A stretch of DNA of 64,000 nt from positions 146,030-210,029 of the forward strand of contig JAHHHY010000006.1 in assembly GCA_019359125.1 (NCBI GenBank). The letters run 5' to 3'. Shown here in pieces: positions 51,624 through 60,117 of this stretch; the stretch's first letter is position 1, and every line of letters starts with the position of its first letter. Under the pieces are notes generated by a model. It was given only the letters and a program-made list of their open reading frames with translations. It had not been told where the DNA came from and ran no database searches. This DNA is from Pleurocapsa minor GSE-CHR-MK 17-07R (lineage in GTDB: Bacteria > Chloroflexota > Anaerolineae > Aggregatilineales > Phototrophicaceae). The position numbers and the translations under genes are program-made.

Positions 51624-53816
51624 ATGAAAGTTCCGCTCTGGTCGCTGATTGAACGCAAGCTGATTGACCCGTGGGTGCCACTGGATCAGCTTGAAGCGCG
51701 CCAGAATGCCCGGGCTGTGGCCTTGACCACCCTGCTCATGATTCCTCTCAGCGGCATCCGGTTGCTGGCCGGGCTGGTGCAGATGGGTACCACCCAGCTG
51801 CTCATTTATACCCTCATCGCTTTCACATTCTTTCAGATAACCTCACTGGCCAGCTATGTGCTGGCGCGGCGTGGCCGGGTGATGACCGCCACCCTGCTGC
51901 TGCTCAGCGGCATGATGACGGCGTTGTTTGCCACCTCGCTATTTATAGAGGCAGACTTGCTTCCACAGGTGAATTTTCTCTATCTGGTGCCGGTGATGAT
52001 GGCCACGGTGCTGCTGTCTGCGCGCCTGGGCCTGATGACGCTGCTGGGGGCTCTGCTGTTGTGCACCCTCTCCATCATCGCCAATCGAGGGCCGGGCATC
52101 CACCCGCAGATGCTGGGCGGCATGGTCGTCCTGCTGTCCTGCGGCGTGTTCAGCGTCGTCACGATAATGCATGTGCGGCGCATCATGGCGATACGCGCGC
52201 AGGAACTGGAAGCCAGCGAAGCGCGCCTGCGCCTGCTGACCGACAACATGTCGGACGCGATCACCATGACCGTCGACGGCACAACGATGGCCTATTACAG
52301 CCGTTCAATGCCGCGTATATTTGGCTACACGGAAGCAGAGCTTTCGCGTGAACTGTCAGAACTTATGCTACGCGTGCACCCGGATGACATCCAGCGTATT
52401 AGCGAAACGATGAGCGCCACGCGGCGCTATGGCCTCGAAATCCTGGAGGAATACCGCTGGCGCATGCCGGATGGGACATACCACTGGTTCGAGACGCTGT
52501 TTACCACGGCCCGATCCGAAAAAACCGGCACACTGACCACCATCTTCAGCTCACGCGATATCACGGCGCGCAAGGAAGCCGAGCTGGCCGTCGCCCGTGA
52601 GCGCGAGCTGCTGCGTACCGTCATCGACGCGCTGCCAGACACGATCTTCATCAAAGATCGTGAGGGCCGCTATATGATCGGCAATAAGGCGCATCGGCAA
52701 TTTATGCGCGCTGCTGAAGACCTGCGCGTCGAGCACAAGACCTCTGAGGAATTGTTCGCGGCCGATGAAGCTGCATTTTATATGGCGCAGGACAAACAGG
52801 TTTTTGAGACGGGCCAGCCGATCATTGACCAGGAATTTACGGTAAAACGCCCGGAGGGCATGCACTACTTCATGAATTCCAAGTTCCCGATCCTGAATGA
52901 GGGGGGCGAGGTCATTGGTCTGGTGGGAATTGCGCGCGACATTTCCGAACGCCGACGCTTTGAAGGCGAGAAGCAGAAGCGGCATCTGCTGGAAGTGGCG
53001 CTGCGCAAGGAACGCGAAATCAACGAACTGAAGAACCTGTTTATGGTGACGGTTTCGCACGAGTTCCGCACGCCGCTGGCCACCATCCTGTCGTCCAGCG
53101 AGCTGCTGGAGACGTATGGCGACCGCATGTCTCCAGAGCGCAGGATGGAGGCGCTGGCGACGGTGCGCGGGCAGGTGGTGCGCCTCAGCCGCATGCTGGA
53201 CGACATCCGCACGCTGCTCCATCTCCAGTCCGGCACTATGGCGCTGAACCTAGAGAAGCTGGATCTGGCGCATGAAGTGCAGACGCTTGTCAATGCCTGC
53301 GTGCCGGAACGCAGCGCGCGCAGCACCCTCGTGACCTCCACACTGGAGCCTTCGATTGTGCTGGCGGACCGGCTGATGCTGCGCCAGATCATCACCCATG
53401 TGGTGAATAACGCGCTCGCTTATTCGCCTGAAAATACCCCGATTGAGGTGACGCTGTCTCCCTGTGACACCGAAGCGGGGGATCCCTCACCGTCGATGAT
53501 TTGCCTGCGCGTGCGTGACTATGGCAAGGGCATTCCACCCGAAGAGCTGGAGCGTGTGTTTGCGCCGTTTTTTCGGGGTACTGAGAGCCTGGCGGTGGGG
53601 GGAAGCGGTCTGGGGCTGACGATTGTGCGCTACTGCGTGGATATGTACGGCGGCAGCGTGACGTTATCCAGCCAGGGGCCGGACACGGGCACAGAGGTGA
53701 CGATCCGCCTGCCCATCTATACCGATGCTGAAAATGAGGCGCGCCGTGTGCTGGCAGCCCAGCGCGAAAGCGGCGAGGCTACAGTCGACGCAGTCCTGCA
53801 ATCAGGCGCTGAATGA
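51624..53816 (+). CDS. Membrane PAS-domain sensor histidine kinase
   Basis: A 730-residue kinase. Residues 30-185 hold about six hydrophobic helices, forming a membrane sensor. Two PAS domains follow (about 200-315, with PDDIQRISETM...WRMPDGTYHWFETLF, and about 327-443, with LPDTIFIKDREGRYMIGNKAHRQF). A HisKA domain has phospho-acceptor His479 in VTVSHEFRTPLATIL. The ATPase domain has the N box VVNNALAYSPENT, G1 YGKGIPPEELERVF and G2 GGSGLGLTIVRY. No response regulator is adjacent, so its partner is elsewhere. The ligand is unknown. The next gene overlaps its 3' end on the other strand by 38 bp. Confidence 0.95.
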   Translation: MKVPLWSLIERKLIDPWVPLDQLEARQNARAVALTTLLMIPLSGIRLLAGLVQMGTTQLLIYTLIAFTFFQITSLASYVLARRGRVMTATLLLLSGMMTALFATSLFIEADLLPQVNFLYLVPVMMATVLLSARLGLMTLLGALLLCTLSIIANRGPGIHPQMLGGMVVLLSCGVFSVVTIMHVRRIMAIRAQELEASEARLRLLTDNMSDAITMTVDGTTMAYYSRSMPRIFGYTEAELSRELSELMLRVHPDDIQRISETMSATRRYGLEILEEYRWRMPDGTYHWFETLFTTARSEKTGTLTTIFSSRDITARKEAELAVARERELLRTVIDALPDTIFIKDREGRYMIGNKAHRQFMRAAEDLRVEHKTSEELFAADEAAFYMAQDKQVFETGQPIIDQEFTVKRPEGMHYFMNSKFPILNEGGEVIGLVGIARDISERRRFEGEKQKRHLLEVALRKEREINELKNLFMVTVSHEFRTPLATILSSSELLETYGDRMSPERRMEALATVRGQVVRLSRMLDDIRTLLHLQSGTMALNLEKLDLAHEVQTLVNACVPERSARSTLVTSTLEPSIVLADRLMLRQIITHVVNNALAYSPENTPIEVTLSPCDTEAGDPSPSMICLRVRDYGKGIPPEELERVFAPFFRGTESLAVGGSGLGLTIVRYCVDMYGGSVTLSSQGPDTGTEVTIRLPIYTDAENEARRVLAAQRESGEATVDAVLQSGAE

Positions 53817-54042
53817 GGCTTTTCTCCGGCTTCGGCCGCTCGACGACCTGGCCAAGCTCGCGCAGGCGCGAAATTTCTTCGATCAGCGTGAGGCGATGTA
53901 CGGTCTCGCCGTTCACGTGATACCAGTGATTGCCCATATAACGCACGACCGGCTCACGCCCGTGTACGTTGACGAAGGCGCGCTTGTAACTGTCCATCAC
54001 GTATCGTGGTGGCAGGGTTGGGTCAATGACTGCGGTCATCAT
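53779..54042 (-). CDS. Small hypothetical protein convergent with the histidine kinase
   Basis: An 87-residue basic protein with a central YVMDSYKRAFVNVHGREPVVRY and a helical C-terminus (ISRLRELGQVVERPKPEKSL). It overlaps the kinase 3' end by 38 bp on the opposite strand. A nearby in-frame ATG at 54039 is an alternative start. Coding character is only moderate, and no family is recognised. The rather conserved-looking aromatic and charged pattern supports a real protein. Confidence 0.5.
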   Translation of the reverse strand: MMTAVIDPTLPPRYVMDSYKRAFVNVHGREPVVRYMGNHWYHVNGETVHRLTLIEEISRLRELGQVVERPKPEKSLIQRLIAGLRRL

Positions 54043-54206
54043 TGTCAATTCCCGTCACTCTCTGAAACACTAAGATCACTGCGTCCGTATTGATAAGTAT
54101 AGCGTTATTCACGAATGCAAGACTAAAGAATCCATTTTATTTTATTTGAAAATTCATACTTTCAGCGTTATCGCCAGGGAATAATCTGATTAAAAACTGA
54201 TGCAGG

Positions 54207-54608
54207 TTACATCACATCGGCCAGCGTGGTGTGCTCCATGATTTCCAGCATACAGTCGCGCACGCGTGCGAATACCTCCACCAGCGCGGTTTCTTTCTGA
54301 ATCGGCGTGGCGCGGTAATAATGCAGACTGACGGATTCGGTCGGCGCCAGCGGCCCGTCGATCATGCGGATGATTTCCGCCAGCGTGATGTCTGATGGCG
54401 CTTTGGCCAGCCGATAGCCGCCGTTGTGCCCCTTCATGCTGTGCACGTACTGCCCGCGTTTCAGCGAGAGCAGGATCTGCTCCAGAAATTTGGCCGGAAT
54501 CTGCTGCTGGGTGGCGATCGTCTCGACGTGCACATAGGCCTCTGCCGGCTGACGGGCCAGATAGACGAGGGCCAGAAGGCCGTATTCACTGCGCGATGTG
54601 AGTTTCAT
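54207..54608 (-). CDS. Rrf2 family transcriptional regulator (CymR-like context)
   Basis: A 133-residue winged-helix regulator: MKLTSRSEYGLLALVYLARQ, IATQQQIPAKFLEQILLSLKR (recognition helix region) and GHNGGYRLAKAPSDITLAEIIRMIDGPLAP are the family landmarks. The three-cysteine Fe-S cluster of IscR/NsrR is absent; only one Cys (RDCMLEI) is present, as in the cysteine regulator CymR of firmicutes, which responds to sulfur state through CysK. It is divergent from a sulfur-import operon, which supports control of sulfur supply. A TACAAT box at 54645-54650 on the minus strand may be its -10. Confidence 0.9.
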   Translation of the reverse strand: MKLTSRSEYGLLALVYLARQPAEAYVHVETIATQQQIPAKFLEQILLSLKRGQYVHSMKGHNGGYRLAKAPSDITLAEIIRMIDGPLAPTESVSLHYYRATPIQKETALVEVFARVRDCMLEIMEHTTLADVM

Positions 54609-54666
54609 GGGGTCTGCCGTTGATGAGCGTCGATGTCTGCTTAAATTGTAACATGCAATCCACCCC

Positions 54667-54694
54667 TTGACAGCCAGAACACTAATATGATAAC
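54667..54694 (+). promoter_or_regulatory. Promoter of the leader/rhodanese transcript
   Basis: An exact TTGACA (54667-54672) with GATAAC (54689-54694, 16-bp spacer) as best -10. A TATGAT (54686-54691) is closer to consensus but only 13 bp away. Transcription would begin near 54701, giving a leader of about 320 nt before the rhodanese start. It adjoins the divergent Rrf2 gene. Confidence 0.5.
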
Positions 54695-54743
54695 TTCAGT
54701 CGTGTAAGCCGCTGAGCACCTGTTTCAGGGAAAAAGCTGTACC

Positions 54744-54824
54744 ATGACGATGGCCTTTGCAAAGATGATGTGTTGTATGTGTTGCGTAACCCAGCGGGGT
54801 CTGCGTCCACATATCGCGCCATAG
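54744..54824 (+). CDS. Polycysteine leader peptide (26 codons)
   Basis: A 26-residue open frame, ATG 54744 to TAG 54822-54824, with MMCCMCC at residues 8-14: cysteine codons TGT 54771, TGT 54774, TGT 54780 and TGC 54783. The C-terminal part reads VTQRGLRPHIAP. AGGGA lies at 54727-54731, somewhat far (12 nt) from the ATG. The frame ends 24 nt before a strong terminator, and the rhodanese gene follows. Four cysteine codons in five positions is exceptional for so short a peptide and matches the design of amino-acid attenuator leaders. Mycobacterial polycysteine leaders are a known parallel. The peptide itself need have no function. Confidence 0.7.
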   Translation: MTMAFAKMMCCMCCVTQRGLRPHIAP

Positions 54825-54848
54825 TCGTGCCGATACCTGAGGATAAAG

Positions 54849-54883
54849 CGCCCCGTCACCACCGTGATGGGGCGTTTTTGTTT
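54849..54883 (+). terminator. Attenuator terminator upstream of the rhodanese operon
   Basis: An 11-bp stem, CGCCCCGTCAC with GTGATGGGGCG (54849-54859 and 54864-54874; one G-T wobble), loop CACC, then TTTTTGTTT. The only plus-strand candidate reading frame before it is the polycysteine leader. A CGGGG at 54795-54799 can pair with CCCCG at 54851-54855 and would then break the terminator's 5' arm, making a candidate antiterminator. Confidence 0.85.
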
Positions 54884-55019
54884 ATCCGGCCAGCCGAAGC
54901 AATGAGTTCAGGAGCGTGTGATGACGTCGTGTTGTCGCAGATAAGCAAGTTCATCTGACCGGAACTACTGTTTTTCATGTGAATTGTCTGTCACTACTAT
55001 CTCTGGGAGAGAGCAAACA

Positions 55020-55961
55020 ATGAATCTTCGCAAAATCGCTGGAGCCGCCGTCGTCAGCCTGGGCCTGCTGGGTGCCCTGGCGGGTAGCGCCTTCGCTCAG
55101 GATGCCGCGCCGGAAAGCGTGCTGGTCACCGCCGACTGGGTGGAAGAAAACCTGGAAAACCCGAATGTGCGCCTGATTGAGGTAAGCGTGGTGCCCGGCG
55201 TGTTCGAGCGCGGCCACATCCCCGGCGCGGTCAATTTCGTGTGGCACACCGACTTCGTCGATCCTGTCCAGCGCGACATCGTCTCGCAGGAACGCCTGCA
55301 GGAACTGGCGCAGGCCGCCGGCATCAACGACGACACCACCATCGTGCTGTATGGCGACAACAACAACTGGTTTGCCGCCTGGGGCGCGTGGATTTTCAAC
55401 CTGTACGGCGTGGAAGATGTGCGCCTGCTGGACGGCGGCCGCGTGAAGTGGGAGGCCGATGGCCGCCCGCTGGCGACCACACCTGCGGTGTATGAAGTCG
55501 GCAGCGTGACCATTGGCGAGGCCAACGACGACCTGCGCGCGCTGCGCGACGAAGTGCTGGCCGTGGTGAATGCCGAAGCGCCGGGCGCGCTGATCGACAT
55601 CCGCTCGGCAGCTGAATACAACGGCGAGATTTTTGCGCCCGAAGGGGTGCAGGAACTGGCCGTGCGTGCGGGCCACATCCCCGGCGCGCTGAATGTGCCG
55701 TGGGGCCAGAACGTGAATGCCGATGGCACCTTCAAGTCGCTGGATGAACTGCGCGCGCTGTACGGCGGCCTGGGCGTCGATGGCAGCCAGCCGGTCATCA
55801 CCTACTGCCGCATCGGCGAGCGCGCCGCGCTGACCTGGTTCGTGCTGAATCAGCTGCTGGGCTACGATGTCGCGCTGTATGACGGCTCGTGGACCGAGTG
55901 GGGCAATACCGTGGGCGTGCCGGTCGTCAACCCGGCGGGCACCGTCTGGGGCGGTCAGTAA
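55020..55961 (+). CDS. Exported tandem-domain rhodanese (thiosulfate/3-mercaptopyruvate sulfurtransferase)
   Basis: A 313-residue sulfurtransferase with a signal peptide (VVSLGLLGALAGSAFAQ), so it acts outside the cytoplasm. The first rhodanese domain (34-150: HIPGAVNFVWH, IVLYGDNNNWFAAW) lacks the active-site Cys, as usual. The second (188-305) has the catalytic loop TYCRIGERA with Cys263 and HIPGALNVPW. The CRxGxR loop fits thiosulfate sulfurtransferases. GGGAGAGAGC precedes ATG 55020. It heads an operon with a YeeE/YedE thiosulfate-uptake-like permease and is preceded by a cysteine-codon leader and terminator, so it likely processes external sulfur for cysteine synthesis. Confidence 0.93.
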   Translation: MNLRKIAGAAVVSLGLLGALAGSAFAQDAAPESVLVTADWVEENLENPNVRLIEVSVVPGVFERGHIPGAVNFVWHTDFVDPVQRDIVSQERLQELAQAAGINDDTTIVLYGDNNNWFAAWGAWIFNLYGVEDVRLLDGGRVKWEADGRPLATTPAVYEVGSVTIGEANDDLRALRDEVLAVVNAEAPGALIDIRSAAEYNGEIFAPEGVQELAVRAGHIPGALNVPWGQNVNADGTFKSLDELRALYGGLGVDGSQPVITYCRIGERAALTWFVLNQLLGYDVALYDGSWTEWGNTVGVPVVNPAGTVWGGQ

Positions 55962-55963
55962 TC

Positions 55964-57205
55964 TTGGCAGTCAGTCAGCAGGCAGGGGGCAGTCTCCAGC
56001 AGGGGGCTGCCCCCGTTTCCGTTCTTATTTCCCGCGACGAGCTGATTCGGCTGGTCGTTGGCGTGCTGGTCGTCGGCGGGGTGATCGCGGGCGCTTATGC
56101 CCTCAATGGCACCCCGGGCTATGGCGCTCCGGCGTCGTTTTCACTGCTGACCGGCCTGACGCTCGGCATCCTGTTCGAGCGCGGCCGCTTCTGCTTCTTC
56201 TGCATCCTGCGCGACTTCATCGAGCATCGCGGTACGTCGGGCATCTTCGCCATTCTGGCCGCGCTGACCGTGGGCATGATCGGCTATGCGATCGTGTTTG
56301 GCGCATTCCTGCCCAATACCACCACAGGCCGTCTGCCGCCCGGCGCGCACATCGGCCCGGTGAGCTGGATACTCGTGGCCGCAGGACTGGCCTTCGGCGT
56401 GGGCATGGCCCTGTCGGGCGCGTGCATCTCCGGCCATTTATACCGGCTGGGCGAGGGCTATACGCGTGCGCCGCTGGCCTTGTTTGGCGCGCTGGTCGGT
56501 TTCGGGCTGGGTTTCTACACCTGGCAGAGCGCCTACCTGGGCACGATTCGCACTGCGCCGGTGGCGTGGCTGCCGGGGACGCTGGGCTATGGCGGCGCGC
56601 TGGCCGTGTCGCTGGCCGTCATCGCGATTATTGCCATCTACCTGCTGCGCTTCTCGCCGCAGTCCCCGGCGCGCGAGGCTGTGCGCATCACCCCGGCCTA
56701 TGTGTTTGACAAGGTGTTTCGCCAGCGCTGGAATCCGCTGGTGACCGGCGGTTTGATCGGCATCGTGGGCACGCTGGCCTATTTCCGCGTGGAGCCGCTG
56801 GGCGTTACGTCGCAGCTGGGCAGCATCAGCCGCACCATTCTGGACAACAACGGCCTGCTGGCCGAGCGCCTGAACGGGCTGGATACGTTTGCCGGGTGCG
56901 CCACCCAGGTCGTGCAGACGATCACCGAGAATGGCTGGCTGATCGGCGGGCTGGTGATCGGCTCGTTTGCGGTGTCGCTGGTGGCGCGCAAAATTAGCTT
57001 TTCGCGCGTGACCGTGCGCGGCGGCGCGACGGCGCTGCTGGGCGGCGTGGCGATGGGCTGGGGCTCGATGCTGGCGCTGGGCTGCACGGTGGGTACGCTG
57101 CTGTCGGGCATCTCGGCCTTTGCCATTTCCGGCTGGGTGTTCGCGGCGGCGATGTTTGCCGGCGTGTGGCTGGGCATCCGCTTCAAGATGCACACGTGGA
57201 ATTAA
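55964..57205 (+). CDS. YeeE/YedE family sulfur-compound transporter
   Basis: A roughly 413-residue protein with about ten membrane helices in two related halves. Conserved cysteines believed to pass thiosulfate in the TsuA/YeeE family are seen in ERGRFCFFCILRD, ALSGACISGHLYRLGEGY, DTFAGCATQ and LALGCTVGTLLSG. TTG 55964, 2 bp after the rhodanese stop, is the likely start, by coupling; no ATG lies near, and starts further upstream overlap the rhodanese. Pairing with a rhodanese suggests uptake of thiosulfate or another sulfane-sulfur donor. Confidence 0.88.
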   Translation: MAVSQQAGGSLQQGAAPVSVLISRDELIRLVVGVLVVGGVIAGAYALNGTPGYGAPASFSLLTGLTLGILFERGRFCFFCILRDFIEHRGTSGIFAILAALTVGMIGYAIVFGAFLPNTTTGRLPPGAHIGPVSWILVAAGLAFGVGMALSGACISGHLYRLGEGYTRAPLALFGALVGFGLGFYTWQSAYLGTIRTAPVAWLPGTLGYGGALAVSLAVIAIIAIYLLRFSPQSPAREAVRITPAYVFDKVFRQRWNPLVTGGLIGIVGTLAYFRVEPLGVTSQLGSISRTILDNNGLLAERLNGLDTFAGCATQVVQTITENGWLIGGLVIGSFAVSLVARKISFSRVTVRGGATALLGGVAMGWGSMLALGCTVGTLLSGISAFAISGWVFAAAMFAGVWLGIRFKMHTWN

Positions 57206-57224
57206 GGCAGGCGGGGACGCGGTG

Positions 57225-58031
57225 ATGCCAGCGTACGACGCCTTTACCTATCTCGCGCCGGTACAGTTTGCGCTCTACCAGGGCATGCTGAACGCGATCA
57301 CACGTGCGTCCGGGCCTGCGCTGGCGCTGCATGCGCGCGAGGCAGATCCGCTGGATGAGCTGGTTGCAGTGCAGGCTGTCCCGCCTATGCTGGCGTTCAT
57401 CTGCGGGCTGCCGATGGTTCGGCATAATGCAGCAGGTCGTGAACCGCTGCTGCCGGTGGTCGCGCCCGTCTACGCGCATCCGCGCTATGAAAACCGGGCG
57501 GAATATTTTGCCGATGTGATCGTGCGCCGGGACAGCGCGTACCAGTCGCTGGCCGACCTGCAAGGCGCAACGTTCGCCTTTAACGACGTTGGCTCCAACA
57601 GCGGCCATCATATGCTGCGCCATGCATTATGGGTGTCCGGGGCACCAGCGCCATTCTTCGGGCGAACGCTGCCCAGCGGCGCGCACAGCCAGTCCGTGCG
57701 GCTGGTGGCTTCTGGCCAGGTCGACTGCGCCGCGATCGACAGCACCGTGCTCGAGCAGATGCTGCGCGCTGAGCCGACCCTGACGAGCCAGATTCGCGTG
57801 GTTCACAGCGTCGGGCCGTATCCGGTGCCGCCGCTGGCCATCCTGTCGCGTTACGCCACTCGTCTGGAACAGTTTCAGGCGATATTGTCGCAACCGGATG
57901 CCGCGTTGTCCCAACTACTGGGCGAGTACGGGATCGCGCGCCTGGAGCCTGTCAGCCTGCGCGAGTATGAGTCGATCTGGCTGATGTACAGCACAGTCGA
58001 GCAGGCCGGATATCAGATTCTGGACTTATGA
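57225..58031 (+). CDS. PhnD/SsuA-like substrate-binding-fold protein without signal peptide
   Basis: A 268-residue protein of the phosphonate-binding PhnD-like family: DVIVRRDSAYQSLADLQGATFAFNDVGSNSGHHMLRHAL is the typical hinge region, followed by VRLVASGQVDCAAIDSTVLEQML and GPYPVPPLAILSRY. In ABC importers this fold sits outside the cell, yet no signal peptide or lipobox is found at ATG 57225 or in the short in-frame stretch upstream, so it appears cytoplasmic. No permease or ATPase genes are adjacent. It might act as a sensor or as a soluble binding protein for the sulfur operon, 19 bp downstream of YeeE. Confidence 0.82.
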   Translation: MPAYDAFTYLAPVQFALYQGMLNAITRASGPALALHAREADPLDELVAVQAVPPMLAFICGLPMVRHNAAGREPLLPVVAPVYAHPRYENRAEYFADVIVRRDSAYQSLADLQGATFAFNDVGSNSGHHMLRHALWVSGAPAPFFGRTLPSGAHSQSVRLVASGQVDCAAIDSTVLEQMLRAEPTLTSQIRVVHSVGPYPVPPLAILSRYATRLEQFQAILSQPDAALSQLLGEYGIARLEPVSLREYESIWLMYSTVEQAGYQILDL

Positions 58032-58033
58032 GT

Positions 58034-58067
58034 AAAAAAATCCCCCGCGTCGTCAGATACGGGGGAT
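58034..58067 (-). terminator. Terminator of the ssuED transcript
   Basis: ATCCCCCG (58040-58047) pairs with CGGGGGAT (58060-58067); on the minus strand a TTTTTTT run follows. It overlaps the end of the convergent PhnD-like gene region. Confidence 0.85.
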
Positions 58068-58138
58068 GTCAGGCACTAGCGGGCGGCTGAGGCGATTCGT
58101 ATGGCCTTGTGGGCGAGGCCGGTCAGTGAAATCCCCAA

Positions 58139-59254
58139 TCACTGCCAGGTGGACGGGATCGGCGCGTGAAAGACTTCGTCTGCCGACTGGACACGGTTGA
58201 CCCAGGCGGGCAGGCGCGGGAAGACGAGCTCGGCCACGCGGTAGGCTTCTTCCAGATGCGGATAGCTGGACAGGATGAAGGTATCCGCGCCCAGGTCGGC
58301 ATATTCCTGCAGGCGCTCGGCCACCTGGTCGGGATTGCCCACCAGCGCGGTGCCGATGCCCTTGTTGATCAGGCCGATGCCAGACCACAGGTTTGGGCTG
58401 ATGACCAGATCATCTTTCGATCCGCCGCCGTGCAGGCCGGCCATGCGCTGCTGGCCCACCGAATCGAAGCGCGCCAGCATGGCCTGGCTTTTGGCGATGG
58501 CCTCGTTGTCGGCATAGCGCAGCAGGTCGTGCGCTGCCGCCCAGGCATCTTCCTCGCGCTCGCGCACGATCACATGCAGGCGCACGCCAAAGCGAATCTT
58601 GCGGCCAAATGACTCGGCGTGGCGGCGCACGGCGTCGAATTTCTCTTTGACCATGTGCGGCGGCTCGCCCAGCGACAGGTACAGATCGACATGCTTGGCG
58701 GCCACTTCCAGCGCCTTGGGCGACGATCCGCCGAAGTAAAGCGGGGGATACGGCCGCTGCACCGGCGGCAACAGCAGCTGGCCGCCGCGAATCGCAACAT
58801 GTTTGCCCTCGGTCGTGACCGGCTGGCCCTCGAACAGTTTGCGCCACGTGTCCAGAAACTCGTCGGTCACCTCATAGCGTTCGTCGTGCGACAGAAACAT
58901 GCCGTCGCCGGCCAGCTCCACCGGGTCGCCGCCGGTGATGATGTTGAGCAGCAGCCGTCCGCCCGACAGCCGGTCAAACGTCGCGGCCATGCGCGCCGCC
59001 AGCGTGACTGACAGGCTGCCCGGCCGCACCGCAATCAGGAATTTCAGCTTTTTGGTGACGGGAATCAGGCTGCTGGCGACCATCCACGAATCCTCGCAGC
59101 CCTGGCCGGTAGGCAGCAGCGCGCCAGTGTAGCCCAGTGCGTCGGCGGCGATGGCCACCTGCTCCAGATAGGCGTGGGTGGTGGCGCGTCGGCTGATCTG
59201 CGTCCCCAGAAAACGGCTGTCCCCATGACCGGGAATGAACCACAAAATGTCCAT
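58139..59254 (-). CDS. ssuD: FMNH2-dependent alkanesulfonate monooxygenase
   Basis: A 371-residue LLM-class flavin monooxygenase that releases sulfite from alkanesulfonates using reduced FMN. Typical SsuD segments are [89 protein letters not shown] and [20 protein letters not shown]. The length is close to the E. coli protein. It is 12 bp downstream of the FMN reductase gene (ssuE), its natural flavin supplier. Alkanesulfonate ABC transporter genes are not adjacent; the PhnD-like gene on the other strand is the only candidate binding protein nearby. Confidence 0.95.
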   Translation of the reverse strand: MDILWFIPGHGDSRFLGTQISRRATTHAYLEQVAIAADALGYTGALLPTGQGCEDSWMVASSLIPVTKKLKFLIAVRPGSLSVTLAARMAATFDRLSGGRLLLNIITGGDPVELAGDGMFLSHDERYEVTDEFLDTWRKLFEGQPVTTEGKHVAIRGGQLLLPPVQRPYPPLYFGGSSPKALEVAAKHVDLYLSLGEPPHMVKEKFDAVRRHAESFGRKIRFGVRLHVIVREREEDAWAAAHDLLRYADNEAIAKSQAMLARFDSVGQQRMAGLHGGGSKDDLVISPNLWSGIGLINKGIGTALVGNPDQVAERLQEYADLGADTFILSSYPHLEEAYRVAELVFPRLPAWVNRVQSADEVFHAPIPSTWQ

Positions 59255-59266
59255 CGTCGCTTTTCC

Positions 59267-59821
59267 TTAGCTTTCCGGCGCATCGGCCAGATGATGTAAC
59301 GCTTTCGCAAAATTCTGCACGCTTTCGATCAGCCGCGTTTCGGCGTCGTCGGCGGTGAAGCGCGTAATCGCCCCATTCGCGTGTTCAAACTGGCTGTCGA
59401 GCAGGTACACGCCATTCAGGATCAGGCCGGCATTGAGCGCGGCCAGCACCGGCTTGAGCGCGTAATCCAGCACCAGCGCGTGGCCGGACGATGCGCCCGA
59501 CACGAGTGGCAGCACAATCTTGTGCGCCAGCGCGCCGCCCGGCAGCACATCCAGAAAGGCCTTCAGGACGCCGGTATAGGCTGCTTTGTATACGGGCGTC
59601 GCGATGATGATACCGTCCGCGGCGGCCACCCGCACCAGTGCATCCTGAATCGTGGGGCCTTTCACATTGGCATGCAGCAGATCGGCCGCGTCCAGGTCGC
59701 GCACGGCCAGCGCATCGGCCGTGATGCCATCGGCCTCCAGCAGGCGCGCGCAGTAGGCCAGCAGCGCCGACGAGCGCGACGGGGATGCGGGGCTTCCTGC
59801 GAGGGTGAGGATATGGGTCAT
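59267..59821 (-). CDS. ssuE: NAD(P)H-dependent FMN reductase
   Basis: A 184-residue flavodoxin-like reductase. LAGSPASPSRSSALLAYC is the FMN phosphate loop, ADGIIIATPVYKAAYTGVLKAFLDVLP contains the conserved PVYK(A/G)xYTG motif of SsuE, and LPLVSGASSGHALVLDYALKPVL is also typical. It supplies FMNH2 to SsuD encoded just downstream. A 19-codon open frame (59818-59877) overlaps the start by ATGA and may be a coupled leader; its reality is unproven. Expression under sulfur limitation is expected from family knowledge. Confidence 0.95.
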   Translation of the reverse strand: MTHILTLAGSPASPSRSSALLAYCARLLEADGITADALAVRDLDAADLLHANVKGPTIQDALVRVAAADGIIIATPVYKAAYTGVLKAFLDVLPGGALAHKIVLPLVSGASSGHALVLDYALKPVLAALNAGLILNGVYLLDSQFEHANGAITRFTADDAETRLIESVQNFAKALHHLADAPES

Positions 59822-59949
59822 GAGGGATGCTTGTCCTTATACTTTCCGAAGCTCATGATTCGTTTCTCTCGCAACATGGGATTTTGAACCCGATTCGGCA
59901 ATCTCTGTCCTACGGGTAGCAGGTTAAGATGATCCTTCTCCTATTTGCC

Positions 59950-59975
59950 GGGCGGACACGCAGGTCCGCCCCTAC
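59950..59975 (-). repeat. REP-like hairpin with CTAC
   Basis: The stem GGGCGGAC / GTCCGCCC (6-nt loop) ends in CTAC at 59972-59975. It faces the hairpin at 60036, which has the same stem. Confidence 0.65.
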
Positions 59976-60035
59976 ATTCCTCGCGGACAAACAGTTGCAA
60001 CCGCGAGTTTTTCCTTCAAATCCGAGCGACTCTGA

Positions 60036-60061
60036 GTAGGGGCGGACACATAGGTCCGCCC
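60036..60061 (+). repeat. REP-like hairpin with GTAG
   Basis: GTAG (60036-60039) precedes GGGCGGAC / GTCCGCCC with a 6-nt loop; spacer to the facing copy is 60 bp. Confidence 0.65.
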
Positions 60062-60117
60062 TGGAGGACCAAAATCCGACTGAATCCTCGACGAGAATTC
60101 CTTAACTTGGTGCCAAT

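Noticed and set aside
54902..54958. 18-codon frame MSSGACDDVVLSQISKFI after the attenuator
   Set aside because: It has one Cys, no good ribosome site, and lies after the terminator; nothing supports translation.
59818..59877. 19-codon frame overlapping the ssuE start by ATGA
   Set aside because: The overlap fits coupling, but there is no clear ribosome site and no codon bias for a sulfur amino acid, so it is not listed as a gene.
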